A DNA stretch of 50,175 nucleotides from Atkinsonella hypoxylon (lineage: Eukaryota > Ascomycota > Sordariomycetes > Hypocreales > Clavicipitaceae): assembly GCA_000729835.1 (NCBI GenBank), contig JFHB01000219.1:1-50175 (forward strand). The letters run 5' to 3'. Under the pieces are notes generated by a model. That model was not told where the DNA came from. It was given only the letters and a program-made list of their open reading frames with translations, and made no database searches. The translations under genes were made by a program, and so were the position numbers. Below are positions 1 through 11,251 of this stretch, in pieces. Numbering within the stretch: position 1 is the first letter of the stretch; every line of letters starts with the position of its first letter.

Positions 1-3000
1 AGATTTAAATAGGTTTTAGCTACTTCTGCTATCTATCTACTAGATCTACTCTTATATATTAGTCTTTAGGTATAGAAATAATACCTTTATTATAATAAAT
101 ATTATATTATCTGTTAAGTTAATAAGTTTAGCTGTAATATTTAGGTTTAAGTTTTCTACTTTAACTTTATATTTATTATAAATATATAGTATATTCTTAG
201 AATAAGAGATTCTATATATAAAAATACTATTATTAACTTTCTTAGGGTTAAATCTACTACTATTACCTTCTTCTTAAGTTTTATAATCTTTTATAGGCAA
301 TAAACTATTATTAGGTGTAATATCCTTAGAAAAATATATATATAAATTAAATAGGTTTATAATTATATAGTTAGCCTTAAGCCCTTTATTATACTAAAGA
401 TAAGTAACCTTTTAATTTTTCTAGATTATAATAAATTTATCTAAATAGTTATAGGCTACTATTTATTTCTAGTTAGTTATACTAAGTAATATATCTAGGA
501 TAAGGTTAGATTTTAAGTATATATAGTAGGCAGTAGCCTTTTTATTAGCTAGTACCTCCTTCTATTTAACTAGAATATACTTCTATAATTTTAGCGGAAT
601 TATTATAGCTTATACTGCTGTTATATTCTAATGTAGAATCTTTAAAATTAGCTAAAAGATACCTATTTCTACAACTATATTATAAATAGACCTAATAGTA
701 GCTCTAGAGCAAATAAAATCAATTTTAACACTATAATTATAGAGAAAGGTTAAACCTAGAAGGAGCTTTAGTTCTAAGTTACTTATTATATTAACTATAA
801 CTATAAAATAGCTAGTTATAGGTACACTATATATAGATCTAGGGATATAGAAGTTAAATATAGCTATCTTAAAGATATAGAAGAATAACTGCACTTTAGT
901 AACTAGTTTTAGCTCTATTTTTGCCTATTTTATATTCTAACTAAACTAAGCTAACTATACTTTATTAACTAGCACTAAAGAGGTTTTAGTATCTAGGTAG
1001 ATTTAATATAATAGTTCTTTATTATAGAATTAAATAGAAATCTTTAGAAAAGAATTTAACTTTAAAATACTAGATTTAATAAGCTATAGCTTTATAACTA
1101 CTTTAACTACTTACTCTATCTAGATTCTCTATAAATTCTTCTAGTTTACCTCTATTTAAACCTTTTTCTTTTACTTTTCTTTACTTTTAGTAAAATAGGT
1201 TTTAATAAAGTTAAATTCTAGGCTAATTAGTAGCTCTTTAGTATTAACTATTTCTTCTTCTTCTATTAGCTAGTATTTATAGCTTTTAAGGTACTTCTTA
1301 TAGTCTTTTTAGTTAGATTTATCTTTAAACGTTATTATATAGGTATATTCCTTATTATTCTATAGTAAACTTTATTGTTAGAAACGTTAAAGCTGCTAAA
1401 GATACTATAGCTTTAGCTAATAATTCTAGCTAGCCCCTAAATCTTAGTTTTACTAAGGCTAGAGCTACTACTCTCTTAGCAGCTAATTCCTTTAGTTTTA
1501 CAGTAGGTATTAAGGATAATTATTCTAGTAATTTTTATAGAATAGAGATTAGAACTAAAATTAACTATTACTTCTATTCTAGTTAGCTTAGTTACCTTAA
1601 GCTACTTTATTGTTTTTAAAGTTCTTACTATTAAATTTACTTTAAGTATAGTAGGTATTAGTATCTTCCTTATAGTTTTCTAACTTTTATTGTTTTTCTA
1701 GATCTTTAAGGCATTTTTATAGATCCTTAACCTTATTATTTACTATAGTAATATATATAGATCTTAGGTCTTTTACTGTTAGAATTAGGTATAGCTATTA
1801 TAATCCTAGGTATAGCTTATAATAAAGTCTTAAAAGGAGCTAAAGATCTATAGTTTTACTATTTATATAGGTATATTAGAATACTCTAGAGGTAAATTCC
1901 CTAAATAATTTTTCTTTAATTATATCTTACTCTATAAACTTAGCTAAATTTAGCTATATTATTGTATTCTAGATCTATATACTAAATTCTTTATAGATAG
2001 TAGTATAAATAGAGTTTAAACTGCTAAAAATAGCTGTTTTTTTATAGTAATCTAGATACTACCTATACTATATTAATGTATTCCCTTTAAAGAGAGTTTA
2101 GAGCTTAATATAAATAGCTTCTTAGGCGTTAATTACACTATAGCTATAGTAGTCTTTAACAGCTTAGATCTATAGCTCTATATTGTAGAAAACAGTATAC
2201 TTTTCTTTATATAAAATTAGCTTATAGATATTTCTATTGTTAAAGGGTTTAAAGTAACTAATATTAGTAATCTTCTATATAGAATTTATTTATTCCTTAG
2301 AGGCTTAAAACTATATATTACTCTAGTTATTCTATTTCTAATGTAGATCTAGCCTCTTATCTACTAGATTTAGCTAAGGATTATTGTTTCTAATATAGTG
2401 TAGTGCTTATTAATTTATATACTAATATTTAAAGTTACTAAATACTTAATCTTAGTCTTTTTTAGTATTTTAGCTCTTCTTAGCCTTACTATTATAGTAT
2501 TACTCTAATAGATTCTTTAGAAATTATAGTAGCTTCTATTTTTTTAGAAAAGTACTAAAGTATTTAAGGTATCTCTATATTATATAGTTTCCTTTACCTA
2601 AAGGTTACTTTTAACCTTACTTTTAGTTTTAGTTATTTTTTAGAGGTAAGTAAGAATTAAAAGCCCTTTACCTATAATCCTTAAGCTAGAAGCCTTATTA
2701 AGTATAGTATTATTTATTGTATTTATTCTAAGGCTTAAGTGTAATCTCTATTTTCTAGGCTAAGTATTGTTACTCTACCTAAAGAGCAGTAATTTTATTG
2801 TTTAATTCTCTCTATAATCTACTAATTTTATTAATTAATTCTTCTTTAATTCTACTAATTTACTTACTAATTTCTATAGAAAAACCTATAAGCTATTTTA
2901 GTAAGAGGTTCCCTTTTTTAAGTAGCTTTACTGCTTTCTTTACTTTATACTTTAGCTTAAAGGTATAAAACCTTTAGTAAGCCTATAAAAGCAGTAAGAT

Positions 3001-3310
3001 TTTAGCTAGTTCTTTAATTAGTAAGTTCTTTCTAGTAGTTTAAGGTATATCTAATAGATCTAAGTCCTTAGTAAGTAGTGTAAATCTAGATCTTTATACT
3101 TACTTTCCTTTAATATCCTAGGTAGAACTAGCACTAGCTTTATAGATAGTGTCTTTTAAGCTATTAAATTTAGATAATCTAGTTTTAGCTTTTCCTTTTA
3201 GTATTACTATTAGTAAATCTATAAAGAGTTTAGTAGATTTAGCTTTATTAATAATTCTATTAACCTACCTTTATACCTACTATACTATAGAAGCGTTAAC
3301 AGTATTCTAG
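1..3310 (-). pseudogene. Gypsy-Z gag-protease, RIP-degraded
   Basis: Read on the minus strand through TAG/TAA stops. A frame from about 3300 passes a Lys/Glu-rich helical stretch. It enters an obvious coiled coil at 2880-2761, where I/L occur at heptad spacing (IKEELINKISRL, then RELNNKITAL, with TAG in place of Gln). The region 2700-1500 is presumably capsid, but I cannot assign a domain. At 894-652 an 80-codon stretch stays open and contains LLLGLTFLYNYSVKIDF, which fits the C-terminal part of a Gypsy aspartic protease. I could not locate the catalytic D-S/T-G triad with confidence. Sequence from about 600 to 1 reads as a linker towards reverse transcriptase, which is outside the window. 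Confidence 0.6.
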
Positions 3311-3620
3311 TAAGAAAGTAGTTCTACTAGCTTAGGTTAGTTATATAATTTAAGCTGTTTATTAACGAATTTATAGTAAGTAAAATAAAGTAGTAGGCTT
3401 CTTTTTTCTTAAGGTATAAAATCTCTTTTTTAAATCTAAAAATCTAGATTTTAGCAGTAAAATTTATAGAATTAGTGTATAGTTTTAAGTTCTTTATTAG
3501 TAAAAGGAATATAATTTCTTCTACTAAGTTCCTTCTAAAGTTACTCTATCTTAAATATTATAATTTTAGCTTTTTAAGCTTAAGGAGAGTTAGCAACAGT
3601 TAAAAGTAATTACTACTACT

Positions 3621-3860
3621 TATTACAGTAGAATCTAATATAGGTTTGTTAGAAGTAACAATAGGTTATTAGATTTAATAGGTTATGCAATAATTCGTAA
3701 GAGGAGTTATAAGAGCTTTTGTGAGGAGCATCTAGTAATAGTGTTCTAGTGAATAGTTGATTGTTCAATCTGACTACCTGAGTGTTGCTTCTGACTACTT
3801 ATACATGATTGCGGTCACGTGCACTAGTGACCTGCGGGTCTGTAGGATTATCCCGTAACA
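3621..3860 (-). repeat. 5' LTR of Gypsy-Z
   Basis: A 240-bp block with near-inverted ends (TATTACAG at the left, CCCGTAACA at the right). It is repeated in the same orientation at 11009-11251. I call it minus-oriented because on that strand a TATA-like TATAAG (about 3799-3804) lies downstream of a CACGTG and because the Gag frame to its left is minus strand. Bases 3700-3860 are strikingly less mutated than the surroundings. They contain the inverted pair GGTCAC (3813-3818) and GTGACC (3827-3832). No matching target duplication is visible, as expected if the other end is off the window. Confidence 0.72.
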
Positions 3861-6800
3861 ATTAATGTAGCGCTATAATGTTAATTATTAATCTCTTTTC
3901 CTTTATTGTACTAAGCTTTATAAGGCATTTATACAACAAGAACAAATCTATATAAACTACTAGTAGAATTAGCAGTATTTATAGCTGCTTTATTACTATA
4001 TTTAACGTAGTGCTAATAGTATACAATACATCTACGCCTTACACTATACTGTATAGTTCTAATGCAAGCACGCTCCTTATAACTCTCTTGCTTTTAATAG
4101 AGCTATATATAATAATATTGCCTTTTATTATAAATTTAGCGTTCTCTTTATAAGCTTCTTTATTGCTTAGAATAATTATATATTCTATCTAGGAGCTTAA
4201 ATCTTTATTATTTATAAAGGATCTATTAATAAATATATATAATTTAGCAGAGGGGAGGTCTATTAAGATGTATTGTAATCTATAGGTTTAGTTATTAATC
4301 TGCTATTAGAGCCTCTTATTTAGTTACTTAATATTGTTAATTGTAATATCTTGCTATTATACAGCAACAAAAAGGTTAAATACAGCTTCTAGTTAATAGA
4401 TTGTAGTAATATACGCGCTATAGGCTTATTGCTTAATGTACTGTTGTTTCGTTAAATCTATATTAACACTAGTAGTATTAACAGGCTAAATCCTCTTGCT
4501 TTAGCCTTTCTAGTAAAGGGTTAAAGTGCTATTATTAGATTTAGTTAATATATATCTATTAAAAATTAGTAGTATTTCTGCTGTTAGGCTCTACTTTAGC
4601 TTTACAGTAAAATTAGCCTTTTGTAGTTCGGATTTCTTACAGTTAAAGAAGGTTCTATTGCTTAGTCCTAGTGTATTGTTAGTCTATATTCTAACGATTC
4701 TAAAGCAGTTATTGTTATTTAATATTAGTAAGTAGAGGTTATATATTAATGTAACTATACTTAAATTATTACAATAGTAGCAGAAGTATATAGACTACTA
4801 ATATATACCTACTTTAGCAATTCTATATAGAGGCTTAATTACTTCTATTACTATATTGTAGAGATATAGGTGTTTAATTTAGTTAGGAAGTTGTACAATA
4901 ATTAATCTGTTTAAATTAGTGTTAGATTGCATATAAGCCTATATAATATTGCAGATCTATAAGACAATATCGCGTTTTTAAAGAGATAGAGCTAGTGCTA
5001 TAATTAAGCGTTAACTAGCTCGTTAAATCGTTAGAGATTGCGTTAAAATTAACAATTTATTGCTATTGTTATATCCTTAGATAACTAGTCTTAACTTCTT
5101 ATATAGCAATATAGTTCCTTTTCCTTTAACTTCTTAAACTATATAAGATTTAAAGATACAGCTAGTGTATATAGTAGAGTTAAATTTAATAAATTAGAAG
5201 ATATTTCTAGCTAATAGTACATAAATTTTAGCTTAGTTAAATACTTTAAATAGAGCACCTTTTGCTGTAATCTTATTGTCTTTCCTTAGTTATATAGCTA
5301 AGTTATAGTCTATTGTTTCTTTTGTAGAAAGGAAAATTTTATTGCTAGATTTATATAGCAATATATAAGTAGAATTAATATTACTACTAGAATTAAGATT
5401 ATAAGGACTACTAGCAGTTAGGCTAGAAATAATAATATATCTATTTAGTCTATTATTAAAAGTAGAGGAATTTTATATAGAATTAATTAAAACAGAAAGA
5501 GAGTTCTTTCTTAGTCTTCTAGAACCTCTTTTCTATATTAGGTTTAAATTAATTAGTTACTTTACCTTTAGGGGTCTTTCTCTCTTCTTTAGTAGAACAG
5601 GATTGCTTTTAGGTAGAGATTCTATATTGCTTTTGTTAAGTGTAACATTAGAAATAGCAGGATAATTGTTAGATTTATTGTTATTATAGTAGTAGAGTTT
5701 TACAATAGTTATATAAAAACGAACAAGGCTGTAAGGCATTTACACAGTGTATTCCTTATTATCTATAGTAAGCAGCTTATAGAGGCCTTACTAGCCTTCT
5801 TTTTTACGCTATATATACACTTCTAACTGCAGAGGTAGTAAATACATTAGTGTTGTATTTAGGCTATTATAGAAGGCAAGAGCATTATAAATTTACCTTT
5901 ATACTAAGCACTTTTAGGCTTTATTAGCAGCTTTATATAGAATTAAAGCTTATTATATTACAGAAAGGCTTAAAGGTAAATTATCTATTATATAGAGGTA
6001 GACACTAAACACTAGTAATATAGACATAAGACTGTTAGGTCTAGCAGAATTATTAATAGCTTTAACAGCTATCTAAAGCTTTTAATCCTTTATAATACTA
6101 GTATTAGTGCTTAATTTATTGCTAATAATATTGTAAGCTCTTTGTAATAAGCTATAGTACTGTTTAACTTTACTAATGCTGTTATAGGCTTTAATAGGAA
6201 CTTTATTAACATTAACGAACAACATTTATATATAATAGTAAAATTTAGCAGATATAAAGTTCTTTCTAGTATTATAAACTATCTAGTTAGGAGGACCTAG
6301 ATAGGTATTAATTTAGCATTCTTTTAATGCATTCTAGATGTTTTATACTTTCTGCTTTTAGAGTTCTAGAAAGTAGGCTGCCTAGAATAAGGTTGTAGAA
6401 TTAATAACGTAAAGAATAGAGCTGCTATCTAGATATATAATATTAACAATAATTTTATAGTTAAAGTTATAGTTATCTTTTAATATAAATCGAAATTAAC
6501 TAGGTAATTTACTATTAAGTTAGCAGTAGTAGTAGACTTATATAATTCTGTTAATAGCGTTATTATTACTAATATCTTTACCTATGCATTATAGAATCTT
6601 TATTAATTATTGTATAGAAGAATATTTAAATTAATAGTAAAGCTAATAGATTTACTTTTCTAATAAGAAGAATGTAGCTGCTTCTGTAGCTTTTAGAGTC
6701 CACTATAGATATCTCTATTTCTAGATAATAGGAACCTTTTAATTACCTTAAATTAGTACGTTTTTAAGGTTGTTAAGCTTTATATATATCTTATCTATAT

Positions 6801-8520
6801 TATTAATGCTGTATAGAAACAAGGTGCTTATATTAATTATATAGAATGTAATTAGGCTAAAGACTGTTAGAACTATAATAAAGGCTGTTAAAGTTGCTAA
6901 TCCTGCGCTAAATATAATTATATAGTGTTAATTAGATAGATTTATCTTTAGCAAAAGCATTTTCTTTACTAGTGCCTATACTTAGTTAATTTTAGCTATT
7001 AATACGCCTGCTGCTCTAGTGTTAAGCAAGATGCCTCTAAATATCTCACTAGAATAACGTTCTTCTAATATATAAGATAACAAATATAACAAGAGATCTA
7101 TAGGATTTAATTAATCTTCTGTAAATAGGTCTTCCTTATATAGAGCATACTAGCGGGCTTCTTCCTTAAGGTTCTAGAAAATAGCTCTATTGTTTATAGT
7201 TACAGTATTAGTAAAGAATTGTATAATTGTTAGCTAAGGGGCTTTTCCTTTATTAGCTATATTAGATTCTTTAATAAATGCTTTGCCTATATCCTATATA
7301 TTGTTAGAATTGTTATCTTATATAGGTTTACTTAGTTCTTTATAAGCTTATAGGTAGGCTTTAAATTTACTATTTAATAGAGAGATTCTATACTTTTTAT
7401 TATTCTACTATCTTTACTATACTTCTTAATGTTCTTTTTTGCTATACTTTATTAACTAATATTCTTCTTTTCTATATATAAAGTAGCGTTATTTTCTAGT
7501 CTTACTTCTACTATAGCTAGAATCTCTTAAACGTTAATATTAATAGTCTATATAGAGGGCTTTATTATTAATATTAAGTTAGTTAAATCTAGCGTAGAAT
7601 TAGCTAATTTCCTTTTGTACTTCTGCAATACTAATTAACTTTTATAGGTTGCTAATAAGCTCTTAAAATGTTACATTAGTTGTAAATTTAGCTTAGCTAC
7701 ATTTAGAGATACCTTTAACTGCTTAAAGAGTCTACTTAATAAGTTTAAAATTGTTTATAAGAGGGTTAAAAAGGCTATTATAGATATCTTAAAGGTTCTA
7801 GATTATTATATTAAGGCAGTTAAGTATAGATTTATTAGGGTTCTTAGCAATTATATTATACAATATAATGCTGTTCTATCTTTAACAATAGAACTACTTA
7901 TTAGTTAAGGTCTTAAAGTGTTGTTTAACAATTTTAACTATTTAATTAAAGGTGTAATTTATCCTTATATTTATTGTAATTATTATAAAGTAGAATTTAC
8001 GTACTTTACCTATTAGTATTACTAAAAATACCTTTATTATTGCTAGTTCTAAGAAATTAAGCTGTTAGTATAGGTCTTTAAGTATAACTACTTTTAGTAT
8101 AATAAAATTAAATATATTGCTGCTATATTTATTGCTTTCTTTATAGATCTTTATAAGGTTAAGGACTTTCTTTATATTAGTCTAGGAAGGATCTATTATA
8201 GAAGGAAGTAATAGTTATATTACTAGAAGCAGAAGAAATCTTATATTCTATAGTAGAGAGAGAGAAGGTAGCATTCCTACTAATATACCTATTAGATTGC
8301 TAGGTACACTTAACGAAAGTAATAGAGAGAGTGCTAGAGGTGTAAAAAGAGAGTTCTATAAAGAAGATTAAGGCTTCTTTACTATAGATATAGGTTCTAT
8401 ATCTAGGTGTAGATTTAAGTAGAATTTACTTAATACTACTTATTTATTTATCTCTTCTTTTAGCTATATAGATTATTTCTCTTTTTATAGCACTCTTTAA
8501 AGGGAATTAGCAATTTAGCT
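3861..8520 (-). pseudogene. Copia-W Gag-Pol polyprotein, RIP-degraded and 3'-truncated
   Basis: Translated on the minus strand through stops, this follows a widespread fungal Copia polyprotein family. Gag-like TYKESNKYS lies near 8115. A protease motif at about 7042-6995 reads LNTRAAG, where the family has D-T-G-A. Integrase follows: a degraded HHCC near 6650, a YNTRKNF block near 6230 (Asp to Asn) and an SKVKQYY block near 6150 (Glu to Lys). The stretch starting at 5739 (MPYSLVRF) is the typical post-integrase segment ending in a Lys/Arg-rich KKRERPLKVK. Reverse transcriptase spans about 5330-4750 and shows KGALFKVFNQAKIYVL and RASQRLIIALAL. RNase H runs from about 4350 and stops abruptly at KRLIINIIALH, where the Z LTR starts. 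There are many in-frame TAG/TAA codons, so it is certainly non-functional. Confidence 0.85.
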
Positions 8521-9169
8521 GCTGCTTCTGCCTATATAAACTCTATATTTATATAGTAAGTTATATAACGCTTTAATAATTAGAGTAAAAGCTCTTTAAA
8601 GTAGATCTTTATTCTAGTTATAGAAGTTAAATTTAAAGTTCTTCTATTATTTCTAATCTCTAAATCTTTAATCTTTATAAAGGTTAATTGTAAAGGTAAT
8701 TCTATTGTTTAGATTAGTAATAGTAGTAGTTTTTAGGTTAATTTTATATATTAAGTTCTAATTTATTAATAAGAGTTTCTAATACTTTTAAAGTTATTCT
8801 AAAAGCTTATTAGGTTATAGTTATTACTTAAATTCTTATAAATTTATCTAGAGTTATTGTAAACTTATTATATTAAATAAGATTAAGTAGTATAGAAAGA
8901 GAAAGTAGGTATAATAGAATTAGTATAAAGATAGAGGGATTTAGCTAGCTTTTAGCTAAGTTCTAAGATAGTTAAAGGAGTTAAATTCTATAGCGTTAGC
9001 CGCTAAGGGTTCTAGCTAGTAATTTAATTCCTTAAGAGTTTAATATTAACAATTAGTTAAACTAAAACGTTATTGTAAGTTAATACAACTTAGTAACTAA
9101 GCAATTGTAAAGATATCCCTTCCTTTAGCACACTTTACTGCTTACATTAGCCGCTAAGGGTTCTAGCTA
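8521..9169 (-). other. Copia-W 5' leader and gag N-terminus, unresolved
   Basis: Apart from the 23-bp repeats I see no recognisable domain. Low-complexity Gln- and Leu-rich translation continues upstream of the recognisable Gag part, so the true polyprotein start probably lies in here, but no ATG can be defended after this much mutation. Confidence 0.5.
8996..9169. repeat. 23-bp direct repeat pair at the Copia-W LTR/leader junction
   Basis: TTAGCCGCTAAGGG followed by TTCTAGCTA occurs at 8996-9018 and again, identical, at 9147-9169, a period of 151 bp. It is conspicuous because the 128 bases between the copies are heavily mutated while both copies match exactly. One copy may be or include the primer-binding site. 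The other could be a local duplication. I see no third copy. Confidence 0.8.
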
Positions 9170-9587
9170 ACAGTATTACGTTTCTTCTTGCTAAACCTAG
9201 CTAATCTATAGTAAGTTATACTAATCTCTTTAGTTTATACTAAAGACTTCTAGTTAAGTAACTACTAATTAGTGTTAGTAGACTAAGGGTCTTATTTATA
9301 CTCCTTTAAGTTAGCTCTATAACTAGTTTACTAGTGCACTAGTATTTACATTAAAGAGGTTTAAATTCGGTTATCTAGGAGTTATATCTAACTAGCAAAA
9401 GAGGCTATATTATATACCCCATTAGATGCCTTATATGCCTTAGGCATAGTGTTGTGTTAAGGGGGAATTAAGGGGTATTAGCGACCCCGATGTAAGTAGA
9501 GACTAATGTGCAGATGCAACCAATCAGCGGTTGTATCTACCCACGCAGGTGCTGGAATCGCACGATAGAGTCATAACGATTCCAACA
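9170..9587 (-). repeat. 5' LTR of Copia-W (inner edge uncertain)
   Basis: The outer end is sharp: CGATTCCAACA ends at 9587 and the Gypsy-Y coding frame resumes at the next base. On the minus strand it begins TGTTGGAATCG, the expected TG start. Bases 9380-9587 keep many CpA, TpG and CpG sites and are much less mutated than the flanks; they also hold the inverted pair GGAATCG (9554-9560) and CGATTCC (9577-9583). The inner edge cannot be checked because the second LTR is not in the window. I place it near the outer copy of a 23-bp direct repeat. Confidence 0.6.
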
Positions 9588-11008
9588 GTTAACGTAAGCT
9601 TAAAAGAATAGAGAGCAGTTTTAATGTAAATTGTTAATAGGCAATAATATCTTATACAATATAAAAGTGGATATTAGAGCGATTTAGAAATTAAGTATAA
9701 TAGAATAAAGTAGAAATATAGAGCTATTGTTTATACATTAAGAAGGCTATAAATTTATCTCTATAGAGTTCCCTTTACTCTAAAGACTAATTCTTAGGTA
9801 CTTATATATTAGCTTAATAGCACTATTAATAACGTTCCTAGCACGCTTATTATATAATAGATTAGCTATATTATACTATTTAATTTTACAGCTAGGTATA
9901 TTCTAGGAGAAAAGAACAAGATAGCTAATACTTTATTGCATAAAGAAGGCAGACCTTCTAATGTATTAGATTAAGCAGCTAAAGGGAACATTAAAGATTT
10001 TATTAACCTATAGCTTAACGTTAATAAGATTTAGCTGCACAATAGAGTATACTATACTTCTAGGACTTAATAAATTATAGATTTCCTTTTAACGTTATAA
10101 AGACTATTTAATCTAAATAAAAGTAAATATAAGTAACTTTATATAAGTGCTAAGCAATACTTCTTAGATAAAGGCCTATTGTAAAGAAGACTAATTAGTA
10201 CAATAAAGGGTTCTACTCTAGTTATTAAAGACCTAATGCAATAAAAGAAAATTATTAAGGCTTTATATAAGTAAATAGGTTATAAAGGTGTAGAAGTTAT
10301 ATTTTAAGTAGCTAGAATTAAATACTTTTAGAAAGAGCTCTAGAATATAGTTTAAGTAATAATTTTTTGTTGTAAAGTGTACTAAAAGTTCGCTCCTTAG
10401 AGGCCTAAAGAATTATTAATACTAGTAGCTCTAGGCAACCTAATAAGCAAGATATATATTAACACCTAATATATACTACTTAATTATAGTTTTAAGTACT
10501 TTCTAGAAGTAAGATATAATCTTACTAGATAGGTAGAAGCGCGCTCTATACAGTATACTAATGTTACAGCTATTTAGAAATTCTTAATAAAGCTAATTAT
10601 ATAATTTAGAGTTTTCTAATTTCTAGTTTTTAATAAAGAGCTAGAAATATATAGGAATCTTAAAAAAGCAGTTAAAGCTATTAGGATTAAAGGGATTAAG
10701 ACATTAGTATACAATTTAAAAGCTAATTTACCTATTAAAGCTAGTTATTAAACGCTTATATCTACCTTTTTAAAGATAGAAGGTTCTAATAAAAAGTGGT
10801 TTAAATTGCTAGATAAGGCACTGCTAGTAGACTATACAGCTGTATAAGCGTTATATAGTAAATCTACTTTCTACCTAATTTACAGTTAGAAGCTTATTCT
10901 TTCTTTAGAAGTTAAATTTCCTACTTAAAGGTTAATTAATTAGTTAGAAGTTATAATAACGTAGAATCTCTTTAAAGTAAGAGTTAGGATGCTAGAGCAA
11001 AAGGAAGT
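9588..11008 (+). pseudogene. Gypsy-Y RNase H-integrase fragment
   Basis: Plus-strand Ty3/Gypsy Pol remnant, interrupted on both sides. The first codons (VNVSLKE) already belong to the RNase H start, so Copia-W landed inside that domain. RNase H continues with DLEIKYNRIK, AIVYTLRRL and VPFTLKTNS and ends FNFTARYILGEKNKIANTL near 9950, the usual FD-F-T-R-PG-KN-AD-LS pattern. Integrase follows: HHCC zinc region about 10260-10400 (FCCKVYQKFAP still shows Cys), then core blocks IYINTQYI (about 10450), FLVFNKELE (about 10630) and LPIKASYQTL (about 10740). All three catalytic carboxylates read Asn, Asn, Lys, as G-to-A mutation would give. The frame stops at MLEQKEV where a solo LTR begins, before the expected C-terminal domain. 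Confidence 0.85.
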
Positions 11009-11251
11009 TGTTACAGTGGGATCCGACGTGGGTTTGTTGGATGTAACAGTGGGATGTTGGATTTAACAGGTTATGCAATAAATCGTAAGAGGAGTCGTAA
11101 GAGCTTCTGTAAGGAGCATCTAATAATAGTGTTCTAGTAAATAATAGTTGATTGTTCAATCTAACTACTTAAGTGTTGCTTCTAACTACTTATATATAAT
11201 TGCAGTTATATGCACTAATGACCTATAGGTCTATAGAATTATCCCGTAATA
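11009..11251 (-). repeat. Solo LTR of the Gypsy-Z type inside Gypsy-Y
   Basis: 243 bp matching 3621-3860 end to end in the same orientation. It begins TGTTACAGTGGGATCC and ends CCCGTAATA. The purine run just before it resembles a polypurine tract, but it is translated Gypsy-Y sequence (LEQKE), so I treat this as an insertion rather than Y's own LTR. The 5-bp flanks (GGAAG and AGTGC) do not match. If the element edges are moved by one base, AAGT occurs on both sides, which is weak. Bases 11009-11090 are almost unmutated while the rest is heavily mutated. Confidence 0.7.

Larger units (their letters stand above)
1..3860 (-). mobile_element. Gypsy-Z, 5' part of a Ty3/Gypsy retrotransposon, cut by the window edge
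   Basis: Minus-strand element whose 5' LTR is the right-hand 240 bp. Going left from the LTR one reads a leader, a Gag-like frame with a coiled coil, and a retroviral-type protease; reverse transcriptase and the rest would lie beyond base 1. Its right end abuts the RNase H of Copia-W at 3861, so Z appears to have inserted into W. The matching Copia-W sequence and the target duplication would be outside the window. Assignment to Ty3/Gypsy rests on the protease context and general layout; no reverse transcriptase is visible here. Confidence 0.7.
3861..9587 (-). mobile_element. Copia-W, Ty1/Copia retrotransposon missing its 3' end
   Basis: Minus-strand Copia element with its 5' LTR terminus at 9587 (minus-strand start TGTTGGAATCG). 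It has a single Gag-protease-integrase-reverse transcriptase-RNase H polyprotein in Copia order and is cut in RNase H at 3861 by the Gypsy-Z LTR. On the right it abuts an interrupted Gypsy-Y RNase H frame starting at GTTAACGTAAGC. The predicted target duplication is therefore GTTAA (9588-9592), with its partner beyond the left edge of the window. Nesting order: W into Y, then Z into W. Confidence 0.82.

Noticed and set aside
3621..3860. A MITE or other DNA transposon with GTTAC terminal repeats
   Set aside because: The left copy separates two unrelated elements instead of sitting within one, and no consistent target duplication exists; an LTR explains it better.
4526..4735. Open stretch of 69 codons on the plus strand
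   Set aside because: Lies antisense to the RNase H/reverse transcriptase part of Copia-W and has no recognisable content.
9380..9587. A remnant of unique host DNA because of its higher GC
   Set aside because: It is bounded by the TG terminus of Copia-W and joins W on one side and the interrupted Gypsy-Y frame on the other; it is LTR sequence.
3621..11251. The two 240-bp repeats as the LTR pair of a single 7.6-kb element
   Set aside because: Between them lie a minus-strand Copia and a plus-strand Gypsy fragment, the flanks do not match, and the right copy interrupts an integrase frame.
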